Assembly (NCBI RefSeq): GCF_000003605.2
Contig: NW_003106100.1
Coordinates: 32,244 to 61,884, forward strand
Direction: 5' to 3'
DNA from: Saccoglossus kowalevskii
Taxonomy: Eukaryota > Hemichordata > Enteropneusta > Harrimaniidae
Length of the DNA: 29,641 bases
Of this stretch, positions 1-8,812 are shown in pieces (the first letter of the stretch is position 1; each line of letters starts with the position of its first letter). The position numbers and the translations under genes were made by a program. The notes under the pieces are model-generated. The model made no database searches. It had not been told where the DNA came from and was given only the letters and a program-made list of their open reading frames with translations.

Positions 1-1278
1 AAATAACAAGTCCGCAATTAACATGGATATATAAATTATGCAAAAATAGAAAAGAGTGAACTTTGAGGTCATGCTGTGCGACTTTGAAAGCCGTTAGAGA
101 GATGAGTGGACGCATTTGAATTAGTAGTATACCAAGGTATCCAGTGATGTAATTTTACCCACAAACGGACTTGAAGTTTTTAAGCTAATTTTTTTTAAAC
201 CACTTTTGTCCAAAAAAGCATATTTTTGACCCAAAATCAAAAACGCATTCTGGATATTTAAAATAAAGACAAGTTTTACAAAGTTTGTATAATAAGCTTT
301 CAGAAAATATATAACATGTTGGATATATAATACCATCTTCATTGTCTAATTACTCAATTAAAAAGCAAGCCAAATAAACTGCATCTCTACCTTAAAATAT
401 GGTTCTGGCATTCCACTGTTTTGAAAGGTTCTATAAAATAATCACGTTGTCTATATCCGAATCTGCATATTCAATCAAGTCCGTGTCTTGAATTTTACCA
501 TTACCACTATTTTGAGTTGACACTCTGCTGTCTCTGATATCTCCTCACCACAGACGCCACTACCTGAAGCGCAATCAAAATCACTATCTTTACTACATCC
601 ATTTTCAACTGAGTTATTTAGATTACAGAGAATCACTGCCAAACTTTTACGGCGAAACAATGTTACTGATCTGAACCAGCCTTGTGCTACAACGACTTGG
701 CTATACAATACCTTAAAATGATATATCACATATTGGCCATATATGATAAAAAGTATTTAGACATACCAATGGTGGCATATAACAAACGTATAATCTTCCC
801 CGTTACTGTGACAGAAACCGTTATAATACTATAACCCATAATATAACAGGGCATTGTACATAATTGCATAGCGATAAATTATGGTTAAACTTTATTGATT
901 ATATATTGTAGTTAATGACAATACTATACATGTACAATATATGTACAGTAATTACAAATCGAATATAAAAGCAAGTGTAGAGAGATAAACCCATCGTCAG
1001 ATACATGATATATGGATAGAGGAACAATTTTCTTTTAGCTGCTACAGAGAGCTAGTGCTTCTTTATGTTTTATGGAAACAGGATATTAATCGCTAGATAT
1101 CACAGACCGATAAAATAAATGTGTAAAAACGATTTAAACGATAATAAAGTATACTCATTATTTGTCCGACCAAAATATCGTATACTGTGTTTAAATTATT
1201 TTGTCCTTCTTAATACTATTTATTAACTACATAATGCTACCATTATGACAATAGATGGTACTACCTGCTTCTGTTCCT
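1..1278. other. AT-rich flank, no confident gene
   Basis: Low-complexity AT-rich DNA. The only hint of coding is on the minus strand at 475-729, where an open frame of 84 codons becomes polar and acidic toward its end. A second frame overlaps it (about 555 down to 430) and ends in another polar, acidic stretch. I do not recognise either reading and see no convincing splice acceptor. It could be a terminal exon with a frameshift, or chance. No other gene, RNA or repeat is evident here. Confidence 0.4.
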
Positions 1279-1901
1279 ACTGCCTTGTAGGAACATACGG
1301 GAGTATGAAAGGCTAAGGGACTAAAGCCTGAAAGAAAAATCACTGCTGCCTTGTAGGAACATGCGGGAGTATGAAAGGCTAAGGGAGTAAACCCTGAAAG
1401 AAAAATTGCTGCTGCCATGTAGGAACATGCGGGAGTATGAAAGGCTAAGGGAGTAAACCCTGAATGAAAAATCACTGCTGCCTTGTAGGAACATACGGGA
1501 GTATGAAAGGCTGAGAAAGTAAACCATGAAAGAAAAATCACTGCTGCCTTGTAGGAACATACGGGAGTATGAAAGGCTAAAGGAGTAAACCCTGAAAGAC
1601 AAATTACTGCTGCCTTGTAGGAACATACGGGAGTATGAAAGGCTAAGGGAGTACACCCTGAATAAAAAAATTACTGCTGCCTTGTAGGTACATACTGGAG
1701 TATGAAAGGCTAAGGGTGTAAACCATGAAAGAAAAATCAATGCTTCCTTGTAGAAACATACGGGAGTATGAAAGGCTAAGAAAGTAAACCATGAAAGAAA
1801 AATCACTGCTGCTTCGTAGGAACATACGGGAATATGAAAGGCTAAGGGAGTAAACCCTGTATAAAAAAAAATACTGCTGCCTTGTAGGTACATACGGGAG
1901 T
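1279..1901. repeat. 66-bp minisatellite, left block (~10 copies)
   Basis: About ten head-to-tail copies of a 66-bp unit, recognisable by the core catacgggagtatgaaaggc followed by taagggagtaaaccctg and ctgctgccttgtagg. Copies differ by scattered substitutions and 1-2 base indels in the A-rich part. The block stops in the middle of a unit, after cgggagt, where the LTR-like insertion begins. The unit is 22 codons long, and two of the three minus-strand frames lack stops, so long ORFs appear there; indels between copies make the frames switch, which argues against translation. Confidence 0.93.
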
Positions 1902-2574
1902 GTCATGAATTTGTTTTTGCGTATCTGTTGACCGACTTAATTAGCTGATTATTAGCTGAATTGCTGTGTTATGTCTGTCATCGTTTAGACCTATTTGAAG
2001 TTTTGGACGGAACTTGGCTCAGTGATTTGGAACTAATTACCAGATAACCGTCGCTATTCTATCGATTCTGACAGTTGGTATCCGTAGTTATTAATGTAGT
2101 GAACGATTAATCAAAAGATATGACGTATTCAGTACTTAGTGTGATTGGGTTTATGATTGAAGGTTATGCCCTAGAGTCTTTTTTCTGCATTGTAATTGGT
2201 TAGAGTTTTGAAAATGAATAAAGAGAGTTTGAGTTGGTCTTGGCAAGTACTCCTCGAAAGACGCAGTCCTGGAGAGTCTGAGGCCAGTCCTGGAGAGACT
2301 TGGGGCGAGCCTTGACGCAGTCTTGGGCGAATCTTGGGTCAGCCTTGTGATAGTCTAGGGGATTTTTCCCCAGGGCGCTGTGTCTTATAGAGTGCTCGAT
2401 TGACCGACTAAGACGAGAGCTGAAACGTATTTCGTTGAGTGTGTGTCTTATTTGACTGTAAAGTTAAAGTGACTTTCCCGATCCCGCACCTCAAGGTGAC
2501 GAGATATGGAGACGAGAAGAGAATTTCCCCCTGGCAAGTGTGGAGACCCCGTGGAGAAGAATTTACCCCTGATA
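1902..2574. mobile_element. LTR-like insertion (possible solo LTR) inside the minisatellite
   Basis: A unique ~673-bp segment of higher GC content splits one unit of the 66-bp array. The array stops at ggagt (1897-1901) and resumes at ggagt (2575-2579), giving a 5-bp target-site duplication. If the last T is counted as element sequence, it starts TGTCATGA with a 4-bp duplication, and it ends CCCCTGATA. The start, size, lack of any long ORF and an AATAAA at 2217-2222 resemble a solo LTR of a Ty3/gypsy-type retrotransposon left by LTR-LTR recombination. The 3' end is not the canonical CA, and there is no second copy in the window for comparison, so a non-LTR origin remains possible. Confidence 0.5.
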
Positions 2575-3470
2575 GGAGTATGAATGGCTAAGGGAGTAAA
2601 CCCTGAAAGACAAATTACTGCTGCCTTGTAGGAACATACGGGAGTATGAAAAGCTAAGGGAGTACACCCTGAATAAAAAAATTACTGCTGCCTTGTAGGT
2701 ACATACTAGAGTATGAAAGGCTAAGGGAGTAAACCCTGTAAGAAAAATCACTGCTGCCTTGTAGGAACATACGGGAGTATGAAATGCTAAGGGAGTAAAC
2801 CCTGTAAGAAAAAATCACTGCTGCCTTGTATGAACATACAGGAGTATGAAATGCTAAGAAAGTAAACCCTGAAAGAAAAATCACTGCTGCCTTGTAGTAA
2901 CATACGGGAGTATGAAAGGCTAAGGGAGTAAACCCTGAAAGAAAAATCACTGCTGCCTTGTAGGAATATACGGGAGTATGAAAGGCTGAGGGAGTAAACT
3001 CTGAAAGAAAAATTACTGCTGCCTTGTAGAAACATACGGGAGTATGAAAGGCTAAGGGAGTAAACCCTAAAAGAAAAATTACTGCTGCCTTGTAGGAACA
3101 TACGGGAGTATGAAAGGCTAAGGGAGTAAACCCTGAAAGAAAAATTACTGCTGCCTTGTAGGAACATGTGGAAGTATGAAAGGCTAAGGGAGTAAACCCT
3201 GTAAGAAAAATCATTGCTGCCTTGTAGGAACATATGGGAGTATGAATGGCTAAGGGAGTAAACCCTGAATAAAAAATCACTGCTGCCTTGTAGGAACATA
3301 CGGGAGTATGAAAGGCTAAGGGAGTAAACCCTGTAAGAAAAATCACTGCTGCCTTGTAGGAACATACGGGAGTATGAAATGCTACGAAAGTAAACCCTGA
3401 AAGAAAAATCACTGCTGCCTTGTAGGAACATACGGGAGTATGAAAGGCTAAGGGAGTAAACCGTATACAA
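2575..3470. repeat. 66-bp minisatellite, right block (~14 copies)
   Basis: The same 66-bp unit as at 1279-1901 continues for about fourteen copies, starting in mid-unit exactly where the left block stopped; the two were one array before the insertion. On the minus strand an open frame runs from an ATG at 3577 down to 2654 (307 codons) because 66 is divisible by three and the unit has no stop in two frames. The encoded repeat is 22 residues (core FTPLAFHTPVCSYKAAVIFL). Differences between copies fall without regard to codon position, so I treat it as non-coding. Confidence 0.93.
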
Positions 3471-3908
3471 AAAATCGGAGGAAGAGCCCCTAAAGCAGTG
3501 GTCACATACATGCTGCTTTGACCGTCTATTAAGACGAAAAGAGCCATATTAATAATATACATCGAGAATGAATTCATTAAAGTTAACCTTACTTATATTA
3601 CTGACAACAAAATTAAGCTATCATGGCATAATCTAAAAAAAGATTCCCCACATCAGAAATTTGTATATCAGAATCAAATGATGCAAATGTAAGTTCGTTA
3701 TATACAATTTTTTCTCTGTGATATTTGGGTTGTGTTACTTATATTTTTATTGTTCAAATTATCATTTAAATTCGCATTGTTAATCAAATGCACACCTATA
3801 TCATAGTGTAGTCAGGGAGTCTGGACACAAAATGATAGATATTTGATGAATCTCGCTTAATAAAGGAGCACATCAAGAAAATCCGAACATGAAAAGACAC
3901 GTACATTT
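3471..3908. other. Intergenic, nothing recognised
   Basis: AT-rich sequence between the minisatellite and the first MITE. I see no ORF of interest, RNA gene or repeat. Confidence 0.5.
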
Positions 3909-4047
3909 CAGGGGCGGATACAGGATTTTCTTATGGGGGGTCCAAACTTTAATGATTTATTTTTTATATTATACAAAAACAAATTGAATTAATTTTTCAA
4001 CAGAGGGGTCCGGACCACAAGAACCCCCCCCCCCCGATCCGCCACTG
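3909..4047 (+). mobile_element. MITE, copy 1
   Basis: A 139-bp element with short terminal inverted repeats: it begins caggggcggatacagg and ends gatccgccactg. The interior is AT-rich (ttatattatacaaaaacaaa), with a run of 12 C near the right end (4024-4035). The sequence cattt occurs immediately before it (3904-3908) and, after one extra T, immediately after it (4049-4053), a possible 5-bp target duplication. It encodes nothing. A second copy lies in reverse orientation at 7369-7527, which confirms that it is a dispersed element. The superfamily cannot be assigned safely. Confidence 0.85.
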
Positions 4048-4289
4048 TCATTTTTATATTGTGTTAAATAGAGCCAAAAACTGGTCGTAATCGTTCATCA
4101 CAAAGGAGGAAATCAGCAAAACCAAATCGCAGATAAATAATTCGGCAAACCAAATGACATATTTGATACTATACCTGAAAATCAGCCAAATTATAAAGGT
4201 ATCATGCGCATTTATACGGGACTCTAACATCACCCAGCTTTCCGCTTAGAGATTTTACCATTTGTTTTTAGAGAAACGATATAACAATA

Positions 4290-4465
4290 AGAAGACGAAC
4301 ATAGTAAACTTTTTGTTCACTGCGAGAAACAAATAACCAAAATATATTGCTATTTTCTTTTTCGATGCATAATGTTGTGACCGATTGTTTCCATAAACTA
4401 TTCGTCGGGATGGCTGTAATACGATCGTTGTTCAGTCTTAATTTATCAGCGTCTAGACGCATCTT
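4290..4465 (-). pseudogene. Possible leucine-rich-repeat fragment
   Basis: The minus strand reads RLDADKLRLNNDRITAIP and then TNSLWKQSVTTL, which fits one leucine-rich repeat (LxLxxNxIxxIPxxxL) except for Asp at the usual Asn position. A stop (TAG) lies a few codons upstream of this stretch, and the downstream frame becomes uncharacteristic before its stop near 4268. There is only one repeat, with no flanking cysteine caps. It may be a relic of a duplicated LRR exon, a short exon of an unseen gene, or coincidence. Confidence 0.22.
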
Positions 4466-5005
4466 AACATTGTTCTACTCTGCCCTGCTTTCTCTCAATA
4501 TTTCTATGAGTATTAATGAAATAATGTTAGTTATTCGAATTGTTTGCACCCACTCTATATATATATATTAATATCAACAGTAGTTGTGAATAAACATTTG
4601 CATTATATTGACCCAGTATATTAAGAGTATATGCACGATTTAATAGTGAGCCTTGTTTTCCTTTATAAAAACTTCATTTGAATCAACTTACACGACATTC
4701 TATGTTATTTAGATTCCAGTTTTTAAAAGTTCATGTTGCATTCAATCAAGTAATACATTTGAAAAACGTATTTTTCAACGCAAATAATACTCTATGTTGA
4801 ACTATATATGTAAATATAAATAATATCATTGTAGCTGATAAAAATACGATTATTTGCAACCTATATAACGTCGTAATTCAAGGAATTCTGACCAGAGGTG
4901 CTCCACAATGATAAGAATTACAAAAAATATAATATATATCCATCATATAAAACTCAAAATATCCACAGGTATAGGCAACATATGTGAATAATTATTGAAA
5001 ATGTT
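4466..5005. other. Intergenic, nothing recognised
   Basis: Very AT-rich DNA downstream of gene A. No supported gene, RNA or repeat was seen. Confidence 0.5.
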
Positions 5006-5400
5006 CACATGAAAAATATTCAGTTGTATGGCGAATGTGGGTTAATAATAGAACTCTGAGAATTAATGAGGTCACATGACCTAAACAGATATCTTTCTCC
5101 ATTTGCACACCTTAGTATTAAATGCATATGTAATTATATCTCATGTGCGTCATTAATTTGTCACAGCTAATAGATCATGTAAGTTTCTTTATACATGTAG
5201 AAAATATTCAGATAGTAGTGAATGTGTATCTACATTATATCTATGGGAACTAGATCTGCATAAATAATTAGGTCACATGATCAGCAAATAGTTTATCCAC
5301 ATGTAGACATTATGCTGTTAGTTATATATGCTTATCTGTAATATATCGATTTATATTGAATAAAGTCACATGACCAGCATAAACAGAAATCCATTATCAA
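5006..5400. repeat. Diverged tandem repeat with GTCACATGA cores
   Basis: Two diverged copies of a ~190-200 bp unit, each starting gaaaaatattcag or gaaaatattcag and carrying GGTCACATGA near its middle (5071-5080 and 5271-5280), followed by a shorter third piece with AGTCACATGACC (5365-5375) and a similar following aaacag tract. The copies are degenerate. They lie 165-560 bp beyond the stop codon of gene A and could fall in its 3' UTR or just downstream. Confidence 0.5.
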
Positions 5401-5487
5401 TATTAATCCCATAATGCATCCGTAAACTCACATCATATTTACACCATATTGTCCGTCAAATGAAGGCATGCATTTCTTCTATATATT

Positions 5488-5493
5488 TTTAAT
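5488..5493 (-). terminator. Possible polyadenylation hexamer for gene A
   Basis: TTTAAT on the plus strand reads ATTAAA on the gene strand, 72 bases after the stop codon of gene A. ATTAAA is the commonest variant of the AATAAA signal. In such AT-rich DNA it can occur by chance. Confidence 0.25.
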
Positions 5494-5564
5494 TTCCAGG
5501 GGTAATCAAGGGTTCATAACAAAAAACGAATTACTCTTTATCAAAACCCGAGTGAAAACAGTTC

Positions 5565-6628
5565 CTATTCTACAACAACATCGTCAAATTGCCCTTCTTC
5601 ATGAGAGACTTGCAAATGTACCTGTTGTATGTCCCAATTGTTATTACACTCCACGCTATTGTCTTTATAAAACATCAGTGAAGCTAAACCTTTAATTCGC
5701 TCTTGGCATAAATGAATGCAGGTGGACATAATCAACATTCCGGTAAAAAGATATGTCTCAGTTTTCAACATTTGCACAATTGCCAAATCTGCATTATATT
5801 TTGGGACAATGTCTCCGAATCCTATGGTTGTGAATGTCATAACGAGAAAATAAACGCTGTCTAAGTAAGTCCAGTTATCAGATTGTTGAAAAATTAACGG
5901 ACCAATGAGAATGTACCCTAACATCATAATGGTTATCCAAACTATGGAAACTTCTAAGTGTTCGTCTTTGAGGTCGACTTCTACAATACTGCTAGTACAC
6001 GAATCTTCTCTGTGCGGGGTCGATTCCGAATAAATGGTTTTTCTGTTTAATGAACTGTTTCCACTTCCGTTAGGGTTATCAAGTGTCCAATCATTGCATT
6101 CATCGTCACTTAAAACCCAGATTCCGTCATGGTCCATTTCATTGAAAGATACCTGCCGGTCAATATGTAAACTGTTGTCGTTTTCGATTGTCAGATTTAT
6201 GAATGTATTGTCTTCTGGCATGGTATTGTCATTACGCGAAGTACCTGCTCGAATTGTGTTGTCACACATGTTACCAAGAACAACTGCCTCTGGCTCAGAA
6301 AACCCGTCATCTGTCAAACTCAGACCAAAGTCGCCTCCTTCTTCGTCATCTTGATCATCACCCTCTGCATTTTCATGTGCGTTACCGCAGTCATCGTTAA
6401 ATTTTGTTGAATTTGAAAATTTCATAGAAAGTTGTCTGCCAAGCCTTGCTGCGACAGTTGTTGATCGCTTTTGTAGACGATAGTATTTCTTGTACAATGA
6501 CCTCACTGGATGTGTCAACAGCTGTCCATACAACATGAGTGAGAGGAAGAAGAAAGGGATTCCTATGATGGCGTAAAACATGCATATTATTTTACCCATT
6601 TTTGTAACTGGTGACATCATTCCATATC
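5565..6628 (-). CDS. K2P potassium channel A, exon 2 (last coding exon)
   Basis: The exon starts after the acceptor tgttgtag at 6629, completes the split glycine codon (G|GA), and runs to a TAG at 5567-5565. It encodes residues 141-494 of a two-pore-domain K+ leak channel: the end of the first filter (GYG, 141-143), helix M2 (about 153-179), a cytoplasmic loop of about 187 residues, M3 (367-387), the second filter TIGFGD (408-413), M4 (430-450) and a 44-residue tail ending DVVVE. The loop is acidic (GDDQDDEEGGDFG) and has basophilic-kinase-like sites (RQLS, RQVS). The residue after GYG is Met, where K2Ps usually carry Asn, His or Asp. A long M2-M3 loop with a short tail resembles TRESK (KCNK18), but I saw no clear PxIxIT calcineurin motif. 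Family assignment is secure; subfamily is not. Confidence 0.95.
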
Positions 6629-7182
6629 CTACAACACAAAAAGCACAAAAAACATAATATGAATATGAATATGATGTATTCTTTAAATTAGTAATTCACT
6701 TATTTTGTTTTGAAGTAAGTATGCATGAGCATAAAGCTAAACATTATAAATATTATTTTTTAAATGTTTGAGGATAAAAATGACAAATGCATCTCGTATT
6801 TCTAGGCTGCCACATTAAAGTTGAATAAAAATATTTGGATTTAGATGTAAGAAATGTGATTACTAATAAAACATTTCACAAAACTTCAATGCACTCTTAT
6901 ATAGCTTCCAGTCGAAGGATACACCTTTCAAATGCAAATTAAAGTTTTACATAATCCAGTGTTAACAAATAAATAAACAATCATGATGTATAGACAGCTA
7001 CCGGCCTTAGATATTGTACGAAGAAGACTTTCTTTATTACAGTCTAATTTGCATACTACGGGTCGCACACTACAAATAATCACCTATATCCATAGTACAC
7101 TTTCATCAACAAATACCACGATACACTATGATTGGATCTTAACATTTGAACTGCCTGCCTTACATTGTGCTTAAATCCTGAT

Positions 7183-7266
7183 ACATGACATGGTGTGCTA
7201 ATCACATGACATGGTGTGCTAATCACATGACATGGTGTGCTAATCACATGACATGGTGTGCTAATT
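7183..7266. repeat. 21-bp tandem repeat, 4 copies
   Basis: Four nearly perfect copies of acatgacatggtgtgctaat plus one base, in the intron of gene A. Copies 2 to 4 are preceded by tc, which creates TCACATGA (7202, 7223, 7244), the same octamer seen in the diverged repeat beyond the 3' end of the gene. Confidence 0.9.
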
Positions 7267-7368
7267 TATGAGTAGGATAGCTGACAGATCTGGAATTTCT
7301 CCAAATAGATCATACACAATGCACGGTACGAGACAACAATGTCAAATGACATTTCGAAAGGCATACTG

Positions 7369-7527
7369 CAGTGGCGGAACTCGGGGGTTCTTGGAGTCCG
7401 GGACCCCCTCCCCCGTTGAAAAATATATTAAATTTGTTTTTGTATAATATACAAAAATCATTAACTTAGTCTGGCGATTTTAAAGTTTGACACACACACC
7501 CATACGAAAATCCTGTATCCGCCACTG
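7369..7527 (-). mobile_element. MITE, copy 2 (inverted relative to copy 1)
   Basis: A 159-bp element starting cagtggcggaactcgg and ending gtatccgccactg, flanked on both sides by TACTG (7364-7368 and 7528-7532), a 5-bp target-site duplication. Its reverse complement aligns along its length with the element at 3909-4047, including the ggatacaggattttc end, the tatattatacaaaaacaaa middle and the gttgaaaaat tract (here in gene-plus orientation). It sits in the intron of gene A and has no coding capacity. Confidence 0.88.
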
Positions 7528-7828
7528 TACTGCAATCTCTTGTAGGGACGTAGTCACCAAATTTTGCTCGAATTAGAAGAAACATTTAAGGTATTAAGTT
7601 AATGTTCTTCATTTAAAAGAATTTGACTCAAAAACTCACAATAGCGACATTTGACAAGTTTTGTTTAAACACTCTGTGGTTCTTGACAAGATGTCACTTT
7701 TGCATACTTAATAAATATTCCTAAACAAATACGCATCATCGTGTCTACGAGTATTTCACTCTTGCTTTTTATTGTTTTAGCAATAAGGGGTTAATACCGC
7801 ATATGTTTACATGACGACGCTAGTGTAG

Positions 7829-7872
<44 letters not shown>
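7829..7872. repeat. (ATT)n microsatellite
   Basis: About 14 uninterrupted TTA/ATT units. It is followed by tgtttggtg, taaaa and cgccaaaca, a short imperfect hairpin. The tract may be a simple microsatellite or the tail of an old retroposon. Confidence 0.9.
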
Positions 7873-7875
<3 letters not shown>

Positions 7876-8272
7876 CTTCCCGATTCACTGTTTGGTGTAA
7901 AACGCCAAACACTGTTGCGTAATCATACAATATAAAGGGGGTTTGTTTTTAATGATACAACCAACACATCGTGAACTTATCATTTTATAATTTAGCTTCA
8001 AATGCATTGTATACACAAAGCCACTTTGAGCACCTTGTTGCAAAACCTAATAATATCAGTACATGTTATATGACCCTTATAAAACTTTCCCATCATATTT
8101 AAAATTTCTATTTCCTATTAAGATAGGATGCAGTGACAGATGCATACTAAGATGTAATAATACAAATAATAAGGTGAAGGACAAAGGTTTCAAATTTTGG
8201 AGAACCAGAGAGGACGATTGCATTACTGAGAGAATCCTAGTAGCGTTTACGGAAAGTAGAATGAATACTAAC

Positions 8273-8693
8273 CTACTGTGCTAAGTACCGTTAGACAGAA
8301 AAATAATGAAGAAGACAAGTCCCAGTTGTAACCAAGTTGAAGCCTGACGCCATGTTGGAAAGCATCTTCGAGGACTATGTCGTATTCCTGCAAGTATCTT
8401 TCAACAATCAGATCCCAGACACGTGAATCATTCGAACACAGGCTTCTTAGTTCCAATGTCAAATTGTTCTTCACGTCTGAGATATTGAGCACCTTGGAAT
8501 CATAGAGAGGTTTCTCAACAATGCTGAATACATATGCACCTATCACAGAGTATAAACCAAGACAAACAGAAGATGCTAAATAAACAGGCAACGTACTGGT
8601 GAAACGTGTTGTTTCGTGACATGATTTACTGCGTTGTCGCATGGTAGCTGTCTCTCCTGAACACACTTGCGTATCTTTCTTAGAATGAAACAT
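8273..8693 (-). CDS. K2P potassium channel A, exon 1 (first coding exon)
   Basis: It encodes residues 1-140 plus the first base of codon 141 of the channel completed by the exon at 5565-6628 (494 residues in all). The chosen start is the ATG at 8693-8691, with A at -3; the open frame extends three codons upstream but without an ATG. The N-terminus is basic (MRQRSKS). M1 is about residues 35-59, followed by the extracellular cap (60-122) with Cys86, which could be the cap cysteine that links the two subunits in many K2Ps, and three N-glycosylation sequons (Asn70, Asn77, Asn88). The P1 pore helix and TVG filter close the exon, which ends ACAGTAG|gttagt. It lies downstream of, and in the same direction as, gene B. 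Part of the cap sequence is duplicated in inverted orientation at 10734-10942. Confidence 0.95.
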
Positions 8694-8694
8694 T

Positions 8695-8727
8695 TTACCC
8701 ACAGTCAGAATTACATATAAATGACAT
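8695..8727 (-). promoter_or_regulatory. Ten-codon upstream ORF before gene A
   Basis: ATG at 8727-8725 opens a 10-codon frame whose TAA (8697-8695) ends one base before the main ATG at 8693. If the transcript starts upstream of 8727, ribosomes would have to reinitiate or scan past it. The transcription start is unknown, and a 5' UTR intron cannot be excluded. Confidence 0.3.
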
Positions 8728-8798
8728 TTACTGCCCCTGCTCTATAATAACATGTTGAGAAGAACACGCCAGACGTGATTCACTGTTTTGTATGGATT

Positions 8799-8812
8799 AC
8801 GCATGCGCATAT
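8799..8812 (-). promoter_or_regulatory. NRF1-like palindrome upstream of gene A
   Basis: On the gene strand the sequence is ATGCGCATGCGTAA, close to the NRF1 consensus YGCGCAYGCGCR, about 110 bp upstream of the start codon in otherwise CpG-poor DNA. NRF1 sites are typical of proximal promoters, so the gene A promoter may lie here. No convincing TATA box was identified. Confidence 0.3.

Larger units (their letters stand above)
6629..8272 (-). other. Intron of K2P gene A
   Basis: A 1,644-bp phase-1 GT-AG intron: donor G|gttagt at 8272, acceptor tttttgtgttgtag ending at 6629. It interrupts the first Gly codon of the P1 filter signature GYG, a position shared by many animal K2P genes. It contains a 21-bp tandem repeat, a MITE and an (ATT)n tract, listed separately. 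ORFs inside it are unremarkable. Confidence 0.93.

Noticed and set aside
1227-1906. Minus-strand ORFs of 104, 190 and 87 codons in the left minisatellite block
   Set aside because: They are by-products of a 66-bp unit with no stop in two frames, and frames switch at indels between copies.
8265-8284. Apparent C-terminal stop of channel A right after the TVG of the first pore
   Set aside because: The stop lies in the intron. The donor G|gttagt at 8272 and the acceptor at 6629 restore TVGYG in frame, so exon 1 is not a truncated channel.
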